The notes beneath the pieces were generated by a model. It was not told where the DNA came from. It was given only the letters and a program-made list of their open reading frames with translations, and ran no database searches. Position numbers and translations under genes: made by a program. From Aristolochia californica (Eukaryota; Streptophyta; Magnoliopsida; Piperales; Aristolochiaceae), in the NCBI GenBank assembly GCA_029961685.1, contig JARWKL010000008.1, forward strand, positions 11,255,981 through 11,319,980: 64,000 nucleotides of DNA, written 5' to 3'. Positions 24,419-37,700 of the stretch are shown in pieces (within the stretch, counting starts at the first letter, position 1; every line of letters begins with the position of its first letter).

Positions 24419-26110
24419 TTAAGCTGGGGGTGAGAAGACATCATAAATGCCCACCTTGTTGCATATGGTAGACATAATCTTGTGAGTGACTGGCTTGGTG
24501 AGAATGTCTGGAAATTGATTTTGTGATGATATATTCTTCAGAGATAAGAAACCAGCTTGAAACTTTTCTCGTATAAAATGGTAATCCACTTCAATATGCT
24601 TTGTCCTTTCATGGAAGACTGGATTCAATGTAATGTTTAGTGCTGCTTGATTGTCACAGTATAGATCTATTGGAACTTCTTTGTAGAATCCCAACTCAGT
24701 GAGAAGATATCTTATCCATATGAGTTCACTAATAGTGTATGACATGGCTCTGTACTCTACTTCTGCACTTGACCATGCTACCACATTTTGCTTTTTGCTT
24801 TTCCATATAACCAGGTTTCCTCCAACCATCGTACAAAATCCAGAAGTAGATTTTCTATCATCTGGGGATCCAGCCCAGTCTGCATCTAAGAATCCTTTGA
24901 TGTTGAAGTGACCATGATTTTTGTATAGAAGCCCCCTTCCAAGAGCTCCTTTCAGATATCGTAGTATTCTTTCAAGTGCTTTCGAATGACTATGTTGTGG
25001 CTTGTGCATGTATTGACTTACCACCCTTACTGCGTATGAAATATCTGGCCTTGTTACACACAGGTAAATAAGTCGTCCCACTAGTCTTTGATATTTTCTA
25101 ATATCTAAATCTTCTCCAGTGCCTCCATATAATTTTTTATTTGCATCCATAGGAGTGTCTGTTGGTTTGCATCCATTCATTCCTATTTCTTCTAGTAGAT
25201 CAAGAGCATACTTCCTTTGGGATAGGACAATCCCATGTCTGGATTGTAACACTTCAATACCCAAGAAATATTTGAGTAATCCAAGATCCATCGTCTTGAA
25301 TTCTGCACATATTTTCTCCTTTGTTTTTTGAATTCCCTTGGAATCGCTTCGAGTTAAAAAAATATAATCAATATATACCGCTAGAATCACCTTACCTCTT
25401 GTTGTATTTTCAATAAATACTAAGTGATCTATAGAGCATCTGTGAAAACCAGCCCATTTGATGGCTTGACTAAATTTCTCAAACCACTCCTGAGGGGATT
25501 GCTTTAGACCATATAGAGATTTTTTAAGGCGGCATACAGACTCCCCCTCGACCCCAGGTGGTTATTGCATGTAAATTTCTTCTTTAGTATCACATTTTAG
25601 AAATGTATTTTTTTACATCCAATTGATATATTGGCCATGATGAATTGGCTGCCAGAGATAATAAGAAACGTACCGAGTTAAATTTTGCCATTGGAGAGAA
25701 GGTTTCTTCATAATCGATTCCATAGCACTGAGTATAACCTTTTGCAACCAATTGAGCTTTCAGTCGTGCAATGGACCCATCTAAATTGTGTTTGATAGTA
25801 TAAACCTACTTGCAACCAACGGGTTTTTTATCTGTGGGAAGATGAACCAATGACCATGTATGACTGTCATTAAGTGCCTTCATTTCTTCATCCATTGTTG
25901 CCTTCCACCCTGGACGTTGTAGAGCCTCCTGATTTGACTATGGAATAGATATGGAGGAAATGGAAGAAAGAAACTAACACCATAAAGGTGAGAAGCGATG
26001 ATGACACACAAAATTGAAAATAGGATGAGAAGTAGAAGGTTGAGTGCATGATCAAGGTTCTTTCCATATAGCAATAGGACGAGTATCATATTGAGGACCA
26101 AAAATAACTG
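24419..26110 (-). pseudogene. Copia RT/RNase H remnant (left)
   Basis: The best-preserved frame is 24419-25390 (323 codons). It begins in the RT catalytic region and continues with DLGLLKYFLGIEV, QRKYALDLLEE, KYQRLVGRLIYLCVTRPDISYAV and SQYMHKP. RNase H follows: [51 protein letters not shown], with an LTKP-type end. The catalytic YxDD reads YIDY, so the second aspartate is lost. Upstream, frameshifted pieces at 25500-25910 match the RT N-terminus ([34 protein letters not shown]). Integrase, protease and Gag are absent. The change in YxDD argues against any activity. Confidence 0.92.
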
Positions 26111-26166
26111 GTGATGAAGGACTTACCTCTGGTGGATCTGTTAACTCGACAGGTGTGGTGTCAGCC

Positions 26167-26651
26167 TGTTATGGTCTTTGACCATGGACCGAGTAATTTG
26201 ACGGAGAGAGAGATCCTCTTGCAACTCGGGGGCAGACCCAGAACGTCTTGATCTTCATGGTCAACCTATGATGATGATTTGTGGTTGAAAAACTGAATGA
26301 CAAGAGAAGAGGAAGGAACACATGGAAGATTCAAAGAAGAAGGATAACCAGGCTCGTCAAAGGGATGCATGCACCTTGGGTTCCTCAAGGGTAACGCCGA
26401 ACCTAGGTTTGTTTGAGGAGAACTCAGATCCTTAGATAATTTTCTTCTTGCCTTCTTTCCTTCCTGTGAGCCCCTTAAGGCTAATCACGCCAAGGTAATG
26501 AAATGGTAGTTTTTACAAAAATGCCATTCAAGCTTACATAAAGCTATAAAATTAAATAAATTGAAGATACCATTCCTAATTCCCTTTCTCGTGAGTAGCA
26601 ACTCAGCTACGTTGCCTTTGTAGGACTCGGTCTGCTATCGAGTCCACAACA
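26167..26651 (-). repeat. 3' LTR of left chromovirus-like element
   Basis: This 485-bp LTR runs from TGTTATGGTCTTTGACC to GAGTCCACAACA on the + strand. Minus-strand GAGGGGAGTGA precedes it as the polypurine tract. Confidence 0.82.
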
Positions 26652-27900
26652 TCACTCCCCTCGTGGAAAACGAACTTGTTTGCAAGTTGAAAGTTAGGTA
26701 GACCTATTGAAAGACCGCGAAGTCCTCCCAAGTGGCATTAGTGGTGTCGGTGTGAGACCACCAAACTAATACTTCCCTTCTATTTTGATTATGGCTAGCC
26801 TTGAAAATTTTGGTTGGCATGAGAGTAACCTGTCTGTCCTCAATGGGTGGTAAGGATGGAGGGGAAGGTGGTGTTGCACCTCTTAAAGGCTTGAGGAATG
26901 AGACATGAAAGACATCACGGATCTTAGATTTCGGAGGTAGCTGAAGCTTATATGTGACTTGACCCATCCTCTGAGTAATTTCAAAGGGATAAAAAAATTT
27001 TGGAGAAAGATTGTGGCGACTGCCTGCCACAAAATTTTGACAGTACTATTGGAGACGTAACCACACAAAATCACCCTGATTGTACTGAATGCCTCTGTGG
27101 CTCTAATCATAATATTCCTTCATCTTGGCCTAAGCTTGTCTAAGGTGTTGGTGAGTCTTTTTCAGTAATTGATCTCGGTCTAGCATGGCTCGGTCAACTG
27201 CGTCTACTCTGGTAGATCCCAGAAAATAAGAAAGTAAAACTCATCCCAAGGAATACAGTCCACCCACCGATCAAGGCGGTCACCAACCAAACATCATAGA
27301 TATATTTCAATGGTGTGGTTCACCACCTCTGCCTGGCCATCGGATTGAGGATGATATGCTGAGGAACAGTTGAGTTTGGTGCCACATAATTTGAATAAAT
27401 CTTTCCAGAATTGAGTAGTAAAAATGACATCCTGATCAGTGACAATGGATTCCAGAATACCGTGTGGGCGAACAATGAATGTGAAGAATACTTGTGCTAC
27501 TCTTGCTGCTGTATATGGATGCTCCAATGGAATGAAATGTGCATATTTTGAGAATCTATCCACTACCACAAATAGAATAGATTTTCCTGTAAACTTAGGA
27601 AGACCTTCAATAAAATCCAGAGATATGTCGGACCAAACCCGAGTGGGAAGCTGGAGCGGTTGCAGCACCCCGGCTGGACTTAAGTGATCTGTCTTGTTTT
27701 TCTGACACACCTGACAGGATGCAACATAGGAGGCAATGGAGCCTTTCATACCTGGCCAATAAAAATCCCTTTGGATCCGAATCAAAGTTTTCTAAGGCCT
27801 TCATGATAATTGTTATGATACGAGGACAACACCTTGGCAACTATAGGAGAAGAGTCGGATAAGTAAATGCTCCTTTTATACAAAATTAAGTTGTCATCAA
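26652..27900 (-). pseudogene. Integrase and chromodomain-like tail, left chromovirus-like element
   Basis: A 163-codon frame (27294-27785) holds the clearest integrase in the window: FYWPGMKGSI and CQVCQKNKTDHLSPAG of the zinc region, then LDFIEG, VVVDRFSKYAHFIPL, IVTDQDVIF and DGQAEVVNHTIEIYL, so the D, D, E residues are all present. After a frameshifted gap (27040-27290), 26704-27030 gives LSPKFFYPFEITQRMGQVTY, VFHVSFLKPLRG, then VLVWWSHTDTTNATWEDF, a chromodomain-like end. The frame continues to the polypurine tract and into the LTR. Frameshifts on both sides prevent a full product. Confidence 0.88.
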
Positions 27901-27904
27901 GGGA

Positions 27905-29200
27905 CTAGTTGGGGTGTTTTGTTCCTGCGGCAATGTGTTGACTGAGTTCTTGCAATGCTGGCATGTTGTAGTGTTCCTCTCTGATGGAGTCTAAAAGCAG
28001 AGGAGTGGGGTGGCTAATGGCACATATCTGATTGGAAGGTTCTGATCTACGTGAGAGTGCATTAGTTGCAGTAATCAGTTGACCCGCCTTATGCTCCACT
28101 GTAAAATCAAACCCCAATAATTTACTAATCTAGTGTTGTTGAGGAGAAGTGGAAATGAAGTGATCCAACAAATATTTCAAACTTTAGTGGTCAGTGTGTA
28201 TGATAAAATATCTGCCCCATAAATACGGCCTCCAGTAGCATACTGCCTTAGCTCAGCCAATGAGTTCACGTTCGTAGGCTGGGTGTTTGTGATGGAGGAG
28301 GGCAAGTTGATAGCTGAAGTAGGAAATAGGGTGTTGAGATTGTTGCAGCACCGCCCCCAATACTTCCTCCTGAGGCATCACATTCCACCACAAACATATC
28401 ATCAAAATCTGGTAACTATAAGACAGGTGCATTGACGAGTGCTTGCTTGAGTGTGGTGAATGCGGTGCTTGTCTCTGGAGTCCACTGAAATGCGTTGCGG
28501 CATAGCAGGTTAGATAATGGGGCTGCAAGGGCCGCATAAGTGGGAATGAACTTGCGATAATATCCTGCTAATCTCAAAAAAACTCCCATAAGGCTGATAT
28601 ATTGTTTGGTTGAGGCCACTGTGTGATAGGTGCAATTTTTTCCGGATTCACTATAACCCCTGAGGCGGTAATGATGTGACCCAAATAAGCCACCTGTTTG
28701 CTCCCAAATGTACTCTTGGTCCTCTTCAAGTAATGATGATGGGCACAGAGAAGTTGGAAAACCCGGTGTAGATGTCTAAATGCTGAGGCCATGACTTCTT
28801 AAAAATTAAGATATCATCGAAAAATACTAAAACAAAATTTCTGAGATAGTAGCGAAATACCTCATTCATTAGTGCTTGGAACATGGATGGAGCATTGGAG
28901 AGATAGAAAGACATCATGATAAATTCAAAGTGGCCATGATGTGTACGGAATGTTGTCTTCCCTAGACTAGAGGATACATACGGACTTCATGATACCCCAA
29001 ACGCAAGTCCAACTTAGTGAAAAATTGAGCCCCATGTAATTCCTCTAATAACTCCTCCACAACCGGTATTGGAAACTTGTCCTTGACACTCTTGGCATTT
29101 AATTTGTGGTAGTCCACACAAAACCTCCAAGTATTGTCATGTTTCTTGACCAATAAGACTGGGGAAGAGAAGGGGGACTTACTATGACGGATGAGGCCTT
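27905..29200 (-). pseudogene. RT and RNase H remnant, left chromovirus-like element
   Basis: RT pieces in order are [37 protein letters not shown] and [16 protein letters not shown] (28962-29153); then SNAPSMFQALMNEVFR and FVLVFFDDILIF (28726-28917), with the catalytic FDD intact; then KSTFGSKQVAYLGHII (28574-28792). RNase H pieces are YYRKFIPTYAALAAPL (28416-28619), HPISYFSYQLA (28253-28537) and MGFDFTVEHKAGQL, ATNALSRR (27905-28117). At least four frameshifts separate these segments. Confidence 0.88.
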
Positions 29201-29201
29201 G

Positions 29202-29966
29202 TTAAAGCATAAGTTTGCATTGTCGTTCAATTTCATCCTTTTGCAAGTGTGGGTAATGATAAGGGCACACAACTACCACTTTGGAACAAGCTTTCAAACA
29301 AATCTGATCATCACATAGTCTTAATGGTGGCAGTGCCGTAGGTTCCTGAAAAAGATCAGTAAACTCATCCAACAATTTTTCTAATGTGATAATGGGAGGG
29401 CGTTGTTGCTGAATTACATGTAACTGTGCTGGAACATCAGCCTTAAGACCTTGTAAAGTGATCCTATCCCCGACCAACTCAAAACTCATGGTCAATGTAG
29501 CGAAGTCCCATACTATGGGGCCCAACTTTTGGAGCCATTTAATTCCATAAACCATATCAAATCTGCCAAACGGTATCATGAGAAATTCTGCAGAAAATTG
29601 GTGACCTTCCATTGAAAAGAGAATTGCTTTGCTGACTGCATAACTTGGAACCTTGTCGCCATTAGCCACTAAAACCGTAGCAATGGGCCGAGGTTGAATC
29701 TGAAGTTGTAAGTGTTGGGCAGCAATGAAGCTCAAAAAGTTATGAGTACTACCAGAGTCCACTAGACTAAGGAGTGGTTGGGTGTTGACCATGGCACACA
29801 ATTGCATTGTTTTGGTGGATTGGAGGCCGGTCATGGCGTGGAGAGAAATTGCAGGTTCTTCTTCCTCCATTTCTTCCACCTCTGGTGCTGGTTCCTCTTC
29901 ATCATCAACTTCCAACCAGAATAATTTCTTGCATTGATGCCCCAAATGTATACTGCTCTTGCTCAT
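29202..29966 (-). pseudogene. Protease region, left chromovirus-like element
   Basis: A 254-codon open frame. It starts at the end of the zinc knuckle (GHQCKKLFWLEVDDEEEP), passes an acidic linker (EEMEEEEPAISLHAMTGL) and contains the aspartic protease with an intact active site LVDSGSTHNFLS. SVANGDK-like text and MVYGIKWLQKLGPIVWDF follow, then the linker to RT (ITLEKLLDEFTDLFQEP). It is the longest undamaged gag-pol stretch of this element. Upstream, the knuckle CYNCDEQ is out of frame by one base. Confidence 0.87.
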
Positions 29967-30249
29967 CGCAATTATAACATAACCCTTTTTACCTTCGTTC
30001 TTCCATCTCTACCCTATTCAATTTTTTTATGAATGCTGCTTGAGATGGACTGGGCTTATGAGGTTGAGAGGTAACTGAATTAGCAATATTGCGCCATGGT
30101 GGCCCTGTGTTGTGGGTGCTAGCAGTATTTCTTCCCCCCTGCCATGTTGGTTTGTGTGACTGTATTTTTGTTTTGGCTTCTAATGCACTGGCAAAATTCA
30201 TTGCTTGCGCTAAATCCATAGGAGCAAGGAGTTCCACTTCTAGGCAGAG
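29940..30249 (-). pseudogene. Gag C-terminal remnant, left chromovirus-like element
   Basis: Minus-strand text reads LEVELLAPMDLAQAMNFASALEAK, then a linker rich in serine, proline and asparagine, then the knuckle start GLCYNCDE. The same LEVELLAP words occur in the right nested element (60505-60590). Gag is cut off at the B-satellite junction. Confidence 0.8.
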
Positions 30250-31730
30250 GGATTATATATTAGGTTTTGCAATCGTTAGGGAAAAAGGGGGAGGTGGGGG
30301 ATTTTTAACTGAGTGCTCACTCCCACCCCATAAGTCATTTCTTACAAAAATATAGCGCATTACGCATTATTGACCAATAAATCACTTTACAATCATCAAT
30401 GATTGTTAGGTCAGCTTTTTTGTAAATGGGCAAAATAACGGCTTGTTTGGCTCGGGCAAATATCCCACTGCAAGTTCACTTGAGAATTTATTTAACGAGG
30501 TTTGGATCCATAGGTCATTTGCATCTTTAACATGTTTCAAGCAAGCATATCTATATTTAAAACATGTGTAGGATCATTTTGGAAACTCTTTTTCTTTTAA
30601 AAATTCCAAGCTATCAAGGTTGAACTGGTGGAATTTCCCAAACTTCGACATCAAAACGTTTGTGTTCATTTGTGGAATGTGAAAAAAATTTCCTTTACTT
30701 ATATTCGTTGCAGTTTTAAATTTTTTGCATACATAAAATCTAACATTTTTGTTTTGATGTGATCTACTTGCCTTCTTATCTTTTTGTTTATGACATAGAG
30801 TGAAAAAGTGAAAACTCAATTTTTGATTTAAGAAAAAAGTATACATCTAAAATGGAAGTGCACAAATGTAGAGAGAGATGATTCCTAAAAATGTCTGTAA
30901 TTTTTAGTGATTGTAAACTCTTTCTTGTTTTTATATATTTGGTTTTCCAATCATTTGGAAAAGAGGGGGACGCGGGGGATTTTTAATTGAGTGTTCACTC
31001 CCAACCCTTAAGTCATGTCTGGCAAAAATACAGCCCGTTACGCATGATTGACAGATAAATTCAATGATTGTTAGGTTAGATTTTTTGTAAAAGGGCAAAA
31101 TAACGGCTTGTTTGGCACTGGTAAATATCCCACGGCACGTTCACTTGAGAATTTATTTAATGAGGTTTGGATCTGTAGAACATTTGCATATTTAACATGT
31201 TTCAAGCATGCATATCTACATTTAAAACATGTGTAGGATCAATTTAGAAAATCTCTTTCTTATAAAACTTCCAAGCTAGTAGGGTTGAACTTGGGGAATT
31301 TCCCAAATTTAGACATCAAAACTTTTGTGTTCATTTCTGGAATGTGAAAAAAATTTCTTTACTTAAATTTTTTGTAGTTTTAAATTTTTTGCATACATAA
31401 ACATAAAAAGTTTTGTTTTGTTGTGATCTATTTGCCTTCTTATCTTTTTGTTTATGACATAGAGTGAAAAAGTAAAAACTCAAGTTTTGATTTAAGAAAA
31501 AAGTATAAATCTAAAATGGAAGTGCACAAATGTAGAGAGAGATAATTCCAAAAATTGTCTGTAATTTTTAATGATTGTAAACTCTTTCTTGTTTTTATAT
31601 ATTACATTTTGCAATAGTCGGGAAAAGAGGGGGATGCAAGATATTTTCAACTGAGTGTTCACTCCCAACCCTTAACTCATTTCATACAAAAATATAGCCC
31701 GCTACGCATGATTGACCAATAAATCACTTT

Positions 31731-31748
31731 ACAATCATCAATGATTGT
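31731..31748 (+). repeat. Representative copy of satellite dyad 2
   Basis: ACAATCAT, CA, ATGATTGT: a perfect 8-bp inverted repeat with a 2-base centre, present in most B units. A units usually carry ACAATCATCTATGATCGT, with one broken pair. Function unknown. Confidence 0.75.
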
Positions 31749-34700
31749 TAGGTCAGCTTTTTTGTTAATGGACAAAATAATGGCTTGTTTGGCTCGGGTA
31801 AATATCCCACTGCACGTTCACTTGAGAATTTATTTAATGAGGTTGGGATTCATAGGTCATTTTCATCATTAACATGTTTCAAGCATGCATATCCATATTT
31901 AAAACATGTGTAGGATCAATTTAGAAAATCTCTTTCTTATAAAAATTCAAAGCTATTAGGGTTGAACTGGTGGAATTTCCCAAACTTGGACATAAAATAT
32001 TTTGTGATCATTTGTGGTGTGTGAATAAATTTTCTTCACATATATTTGTTGTTGTTTTAAATTTTTTCCATACATAAACTCTAAAATTTGCATTTTGTTG
32101 TGATCTATTTGCCTTCTTATCTTTTTGTTCATGAGATTGAGGGAAAAAGTGAAAACTCAAGTTTTGATTTAATAAAAAATATGCATCTAAAATAGAATTG
32201 CACAAATGTAGAGAGAGAAAATTCAAAAAATGTCTGTAATTTTTAGGGATTGTAAACTCTTTCTAGTTTTAAAATATTAGATTTTGCAATTGTCGGGAAA
32301 AAAAGGGGAGGCGGGGGAATTTTAACTGAGTGTTCACTCCCGACCCATAAGTCATTTTCTTACACAAATATAGCCCATTAACCATGATTGACCGATAAAT
32401 CTGTTTACAATCATCAGGGATTGTTAGGTCAGCTTTTTTGTAAATGGGCAAAATAATGGCCTGTTTGCCTCAGGTAAATATCCCACCCCATGTTCACTTG
32501 AGAATTTATTTAAGAAGTTTTGGGTCCATAGGTTATTTGCATCTTTAACATAATTCAAGCATGCATGTTCATATTTAAAACATGTGTAGGATCAATTTAG
32601 AAAATCGTTTTCTTATAAAAATTCCAAGCTATTAGGGTTGAACTAGTGAAATTTTCCAAACTTGGACATCAAAACTTTTGTGTCGATTTGTGGTGCGTGA
32701 ATAAATTTTCTTTACTTACATTTGTTGTCTTTTAAAATTCTTTTCATACATAAACTCTAAAATTTTCGTTTTGTTGTGATCTATTTGCCTTCCTATCTTT
32801 TTGTTAATGTGATAGAGGGAAAAAGTGAAAACTCAAGTTTTGATTTAAGAAAAAAGTATACCTCTATAATGGAAATGCACAAATGTAGAGAGAGATAAAT
32901 GTAAAAACTTTCTATAATTTTTTGGGATTCTAAACTCTTTCGAGTTATTATATATTAGGTTTTCCAATCATCGGGAAAAAGGGGGAGGTGGGAGGTTATT
33001 AACTGAGTGTTCACTCCCAACCTATCAGTCGTTTCTTACAAAAATATAGCCTGTTAAGATTGATTGACCTATAAATCTATTTACAATCATCAATGATTGT
33101 CAGGTCAGCTTTTTTGTAAATGGGAAAAATAATGGCTTGTTTGGCTCGGGTAAATATCCCACCGCATATTCACTTGAGAATTTATTTAATGAGGTTTCAA
33201 TCCATAGGTCATTTGCATCTTTAATATGATTCAAGCTTGCATATCCATATTAAAAACATGTGTAGGATATATTTAGAAAATCTCTTTCTTATAAAAATTC
33301 CAAGCTATTAGTGTTGAATTGGTGGAATTTCCCAAACTTGGACATCAAAATTTTGTGTTCACTTGTGGTGTGTGAATAAATTTTCTTTACTTATATTTGT
33401 TCTTGTTTTAAATTTTTTGCATACATCAAATCTAAAATTTTCATTTTCTTGTGATCGATTTGCCTTCTTATCTTTTTGTTTACGAGATAGAGGGAAAAAG
33501 TGAAAACTCAAGTTTTGATTTAAGAAAAAAGTATACATCTTAAATAGAAATGCACAAATGTAGAGAGAGATAATTCCAAAAAGTGTCTGTAAAAGTTAGG
33601 GATTGTAAACTCTTTCTAGTTTTTATATATTAGGTTTTGCAATCGTCAGGAATAAAGGGAGAGGTGGGGGGTTATTAACTGAGTGTTCACTCCCAACCCA
33701 TAAGTCATTTCTTACATAAATATAGCGCATTACGCATGATTGACCGAGAAATCACTTTACAATCATCAATGATTGTGAGGTCAGCTTTTTTGTAAATGGG
33801 CAAAATAATGTCTTGTTTGGCTCAGGTAAATATCCCACTGCACGTTCACTTGAGAATTTATTTAATGAGGTTTGGATCTGTAGGTCATTTGCATCTTTAA
33901 CATGTTTCAAGCTTGCATATCCATATTTAAAACATGTGTAGGATCAATTAAGAAAACCTCTTTCTTATAAAAATTCCAAGATAAATGGTTGAACTGGTGG
34001 AATTTCCCAAACTTGGACATCAAAAATAATTTGTTCATTTGAGGTGTGTGTATAAATTTTCTTTACTTACGTTTGTTGTTGGATAAATTTCTTTTCATAC
34101 ATAAACTCTAAAATTTTTGTTATGTTGTGATCTATTTGCCTTCTTACTTTTTGTTTACGAGAAAGAGGGAAAATGTAAAAACTCAAGTTTTGATTTTAGA
34201 AAAAAATATACATCTAAAATGGAAATGCACAAATTTAGAGAGAGATAATTTCAATAAGTGTTTGTAATTTTTAGGGATTGTAAACTCTTTCTAGTTTTTA
34301 AATATTAGATTTTGCATTAGTCAGGAAAAAAGGGGGAGACGGGGGATTTTTAACTGAGTGTTCTCTCCCAACCCATAAGTCATTTTCTTACAAAAATATA
34401 GCCTGTTACCCATGATTGACCGGTAAATTACTTTACAATCATCTATGATTGTTAGGTCCACTTTTTTTAAATGGGCAAAATAATATCTTGTTTGGCTTGG
34501 GTAAATATCCCACCACACTCACTTGAGAATTTATTTAAGGAGGTTTGGATCCATAGGTCATTTCCATCTTTAACATGTTTCAAGCATGCATATCCATATT
34601 TAAAACATGTGTAGGATCAATTTAGAAAATCTCTTTCTTTTAAAAATTCAAAGCTATAAGGGTTGAACTGGTGGAATTTCCCAAACTTGGACATCAAAAC

Positions 34701-37700
34701 TTTTGTGTTCATTTGTGGTGTGTGAATAAATTTTCTTTACTTACATTTGTTGTTGTTTAAAATTCTTTTCATACATAAACTCAAAAATTTTCATTTTGTT
34801 GTGTTCTATTTACCTTCTTATCTTTTTGTTTACGAGATAGTGGGAAAAAGTGAAAACTCGAGATTTGATTTAAGAAAAAAGTAAACATCTAAAATGTAAA
34901 TGCACAAATGTTGAGAGAGATAATTCCAAAAAATTTCTGTAATTTTTAGGGATTGTAACCTATTTCTATTTTTTATATATTTGGATTTCATATTGTCGGG
35001 AAAAGAGGGGGAAGCGGGGGATTTTTAACAAAGTGTTCACTCCCAACCCATAAATCATTTCTTACAAAAAATATAGTGCGTTACGCATGATTGACTGATA
35101 AATCACTTTAAAACCATCAATAATTGTTAGGTCAGCTTTTTCGTAAATGGGCAAAATAACGGCTTGTTTGGCACGGGTAAATATCCCACCACACGTTCGC
35201 TTGAGAATTTATTTAATGAGGTTTCAATCTTTAAGTCATTTGCATCTTTAACATGTTGAAAGCATGCATATCCATATTTAAAACATGCGTAGGATCAATT
35301 TAGAAAATCTCTTTCTTATAAAAATTCCAAGCTATTAGGGTTGAACTGGTGGAATTTCCCAAACTTGGACATCAAAACTTTTGTGTTCATTTGTGGTGTG
35401 TGAATAAATTTTCATTACTTACATTTGTTTTTCTTTTAATTTTTTTGCATACATCAAGTCTAAAATTTTCGTTTTGTTATGATATGTTTGCCTTCTTATC
35501 TTTATGTTTACGAGATAGTGGGAAAAAGTGAAAACTCAAATATTGATTTAAGAAAGAAGTATACATCTAAAATAGAAATGCACAAATGTAGAGAGAGATA
35601 ATTCAAAAGTGTCTATAATATTTTGGGATTGTGAACTCTTTCTAGTTTTTATATATTAGGTTTTGTAATTTTCGGGAAAAAGGGGGATGTGGGGAATTTT
35701 TAACTAAGTGTTCACTCTCAACCCATAAGTTATTTCTTAGAAAAATATAGCCCATTACGCATCATGAACCGATAAATCACTTAACAATCATCAATAATTG
35801 CTAAGTCAGCTTTTTTGTAAATGGGCAAAATAATGGCGTATTTGTCTCGGGTAAATATCCTACCGCACGTTCACTTGAGAATTTATTTAATGAGGTTTGG
35901 ATCCAAAGGTCATTTGCATCTTTAACATGTTTCAACCATTCATATCCATATTTAAAAAATGTGAAGGATATATTTAGAAAATCTCTTTCTTATAAAAATT
36001 CCAAGCTATTATGGTTGAACTGGTGGAATTTCCCAAACTTGGACATCAAAACTTTTGTGTTCATTTGTGGTGTGTGATTAAATTTTCTTTACTTACATTT
36101 TTTGTTGTGTACAATTATTTTCACACATTAACTCTAAAATTTTCATTTTGTTGTGATCTATTTGCCTTCTTATCTTTTTGTTTATGAGAAAGAGTGAAAA
36201 AGTGAAAACTCTTTCAAGTTTTTATTTAAGAAAAAAGTATACATCTAAAATGGAATTGCACAAATGTAGAGAGAGATAATTCCAAAAAGTGTCTGTAATT
36301 TTTAGGGATTGTAAACTCTTTCTAGTTTTTATATATTAGGTTTTGCAATCATTGGAAAAAAGGGGGAGCTGAGGGATTTTTAATTGAGTGTTCACACCCA
36401 ACCCATTAGTCATTTTCTTAAAAAAATATAGCCCGTTACGTATGATTGACCGATAAATCACTTTACAATCATCAATGATTGTTAAGTCAATGTTTTCGTA
36501 AAAGGGCAAAATCACAGATTGTTTGGCTCGGGTAAATATCCCACCGCACGTTCACTTGAGAATTTATTTAATGAGGTTTGGATCCATTGGCCACTTGCAT
36601 CTTTGACAATTTTCAAGCATGCATACCCATATTTAAGACATGTGTAGGATCAATTTAGAAAATCTCTTTCTCATAAAAATTCCAAGCTATTAGGCTTGAA
36701 CAGGTGGAATTTCCCAAACTTGGACATCAAAACTTTTGTGTTCATTTATAGTGTGTGAGTAAATTTTCTTTACTTACATTTGTTGTTGTTTTAAATTTTT
36801 TACATGCATAAAGTTTAAAATTTTCATTTTGTTGTGATCTACTTGCCTTCTTATCTTTTTGTTTAAGAGATAGAGGGAAGAAGTGAAAACTAAAGTTTTA
36901 ATTTAAGAAAAAAATATACATCTAAAATGGCAATGTTCAAATGTTGAGAGAGATAATTCAAAAACTATCTGTAATTTTTAGAGATTATAAACTCTTTCTA
37001 GTTTTTATATATTAGGTTTTGCAATCGTTGGGAAAAAAGGGGGAGGCGGGGGATTTTTAAATGAGTGTTCACTCCTAACCCATAAGTCATTTCTTACAAA
37101 AATATCGCCCGTTACGCATCACTAAAATATAAATCACTTTACAATCAGTAATGATTGTTAAGTCAGTTTTTTTTTAAATGGGCTAAATAATGGATTGTTT
37201 GGCTTGTGTAAATCCCACCACAAGTTCACTTGAGGATTTATTTAATGAGGTTTGGATTTAAAGGACATTTGCATCTTTAACAAGTTTCAAGCATGCATAT
37301 CCATATTTAAGACATGTGTAGGATCAATTTAGAAAATCTCTTTCTCATAAAAATTCCAAGCTATTAGGGTTGAACTGGTGGAATTTCCCAAACTTGGACA
37401 TCAAAACTTTTGTGTTCATTTGTGGTGTGTGAATAAATTTTCTTTACTTACATTTGTTGTTACTTTAAATTTTTTGCATACATAAACTCCAAAATTTTTG
37501 TTTTGTTGTGATCTTTTTACCTTCTTATCTTTTTTATTATGAGATAGAGGGAAAAAGTGAAAACTCAAGTTTTGATTTAAGAAAATAGTATACATCAAAA
37601 ATGGAAATGCATAGATGTAGGGAGTGATACTTCCAAAAAGTGTCTGTAATTTTTAGGGTTGTAAACTCTTTCTAGTTTTTATATATTAAGTTTTCCAATC

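Larger units (their letters stand above)
23775..26166 (-). mobile_element. Ty1/copia-like element, 3' part (left composite)
   Basis: A minus-strand element retaining its 3' LTR (23775-24411) and the RT/RNase H end of pol. Its upstream part is lost: at 26167 a chromovirus-like LTR begins, and beyond that comes B satellite. It belongs to the same family as 57528-63086, sharing the GTGGGACCCACC repeats of the LTR and RNase H text. The satellite-facing LTR end is intact. Confidence 0.9.
26167..30249 (-). mobile_element. Chromovirus-like Ty3-gypsy element, 5'-truncated (left composite)
   Basis: A minus-strand element abutting the copia pol remnant at its 3' LTR (26167-26651). Going upstream it holds integrase, RNase H, RT, protease, zinc knuckle and the last part of Gag. 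It is cut at about 30250, where Gag text (LEVELLAPMDLA) joins B satellite TTATATATTAGG. The 5' LTR, primer site and most of Gag are missing. Its LTR is related to, but distinct from, that of 59287-62547. The target duplication cannot be checked because the other end is lost. Confidence 0.9.
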
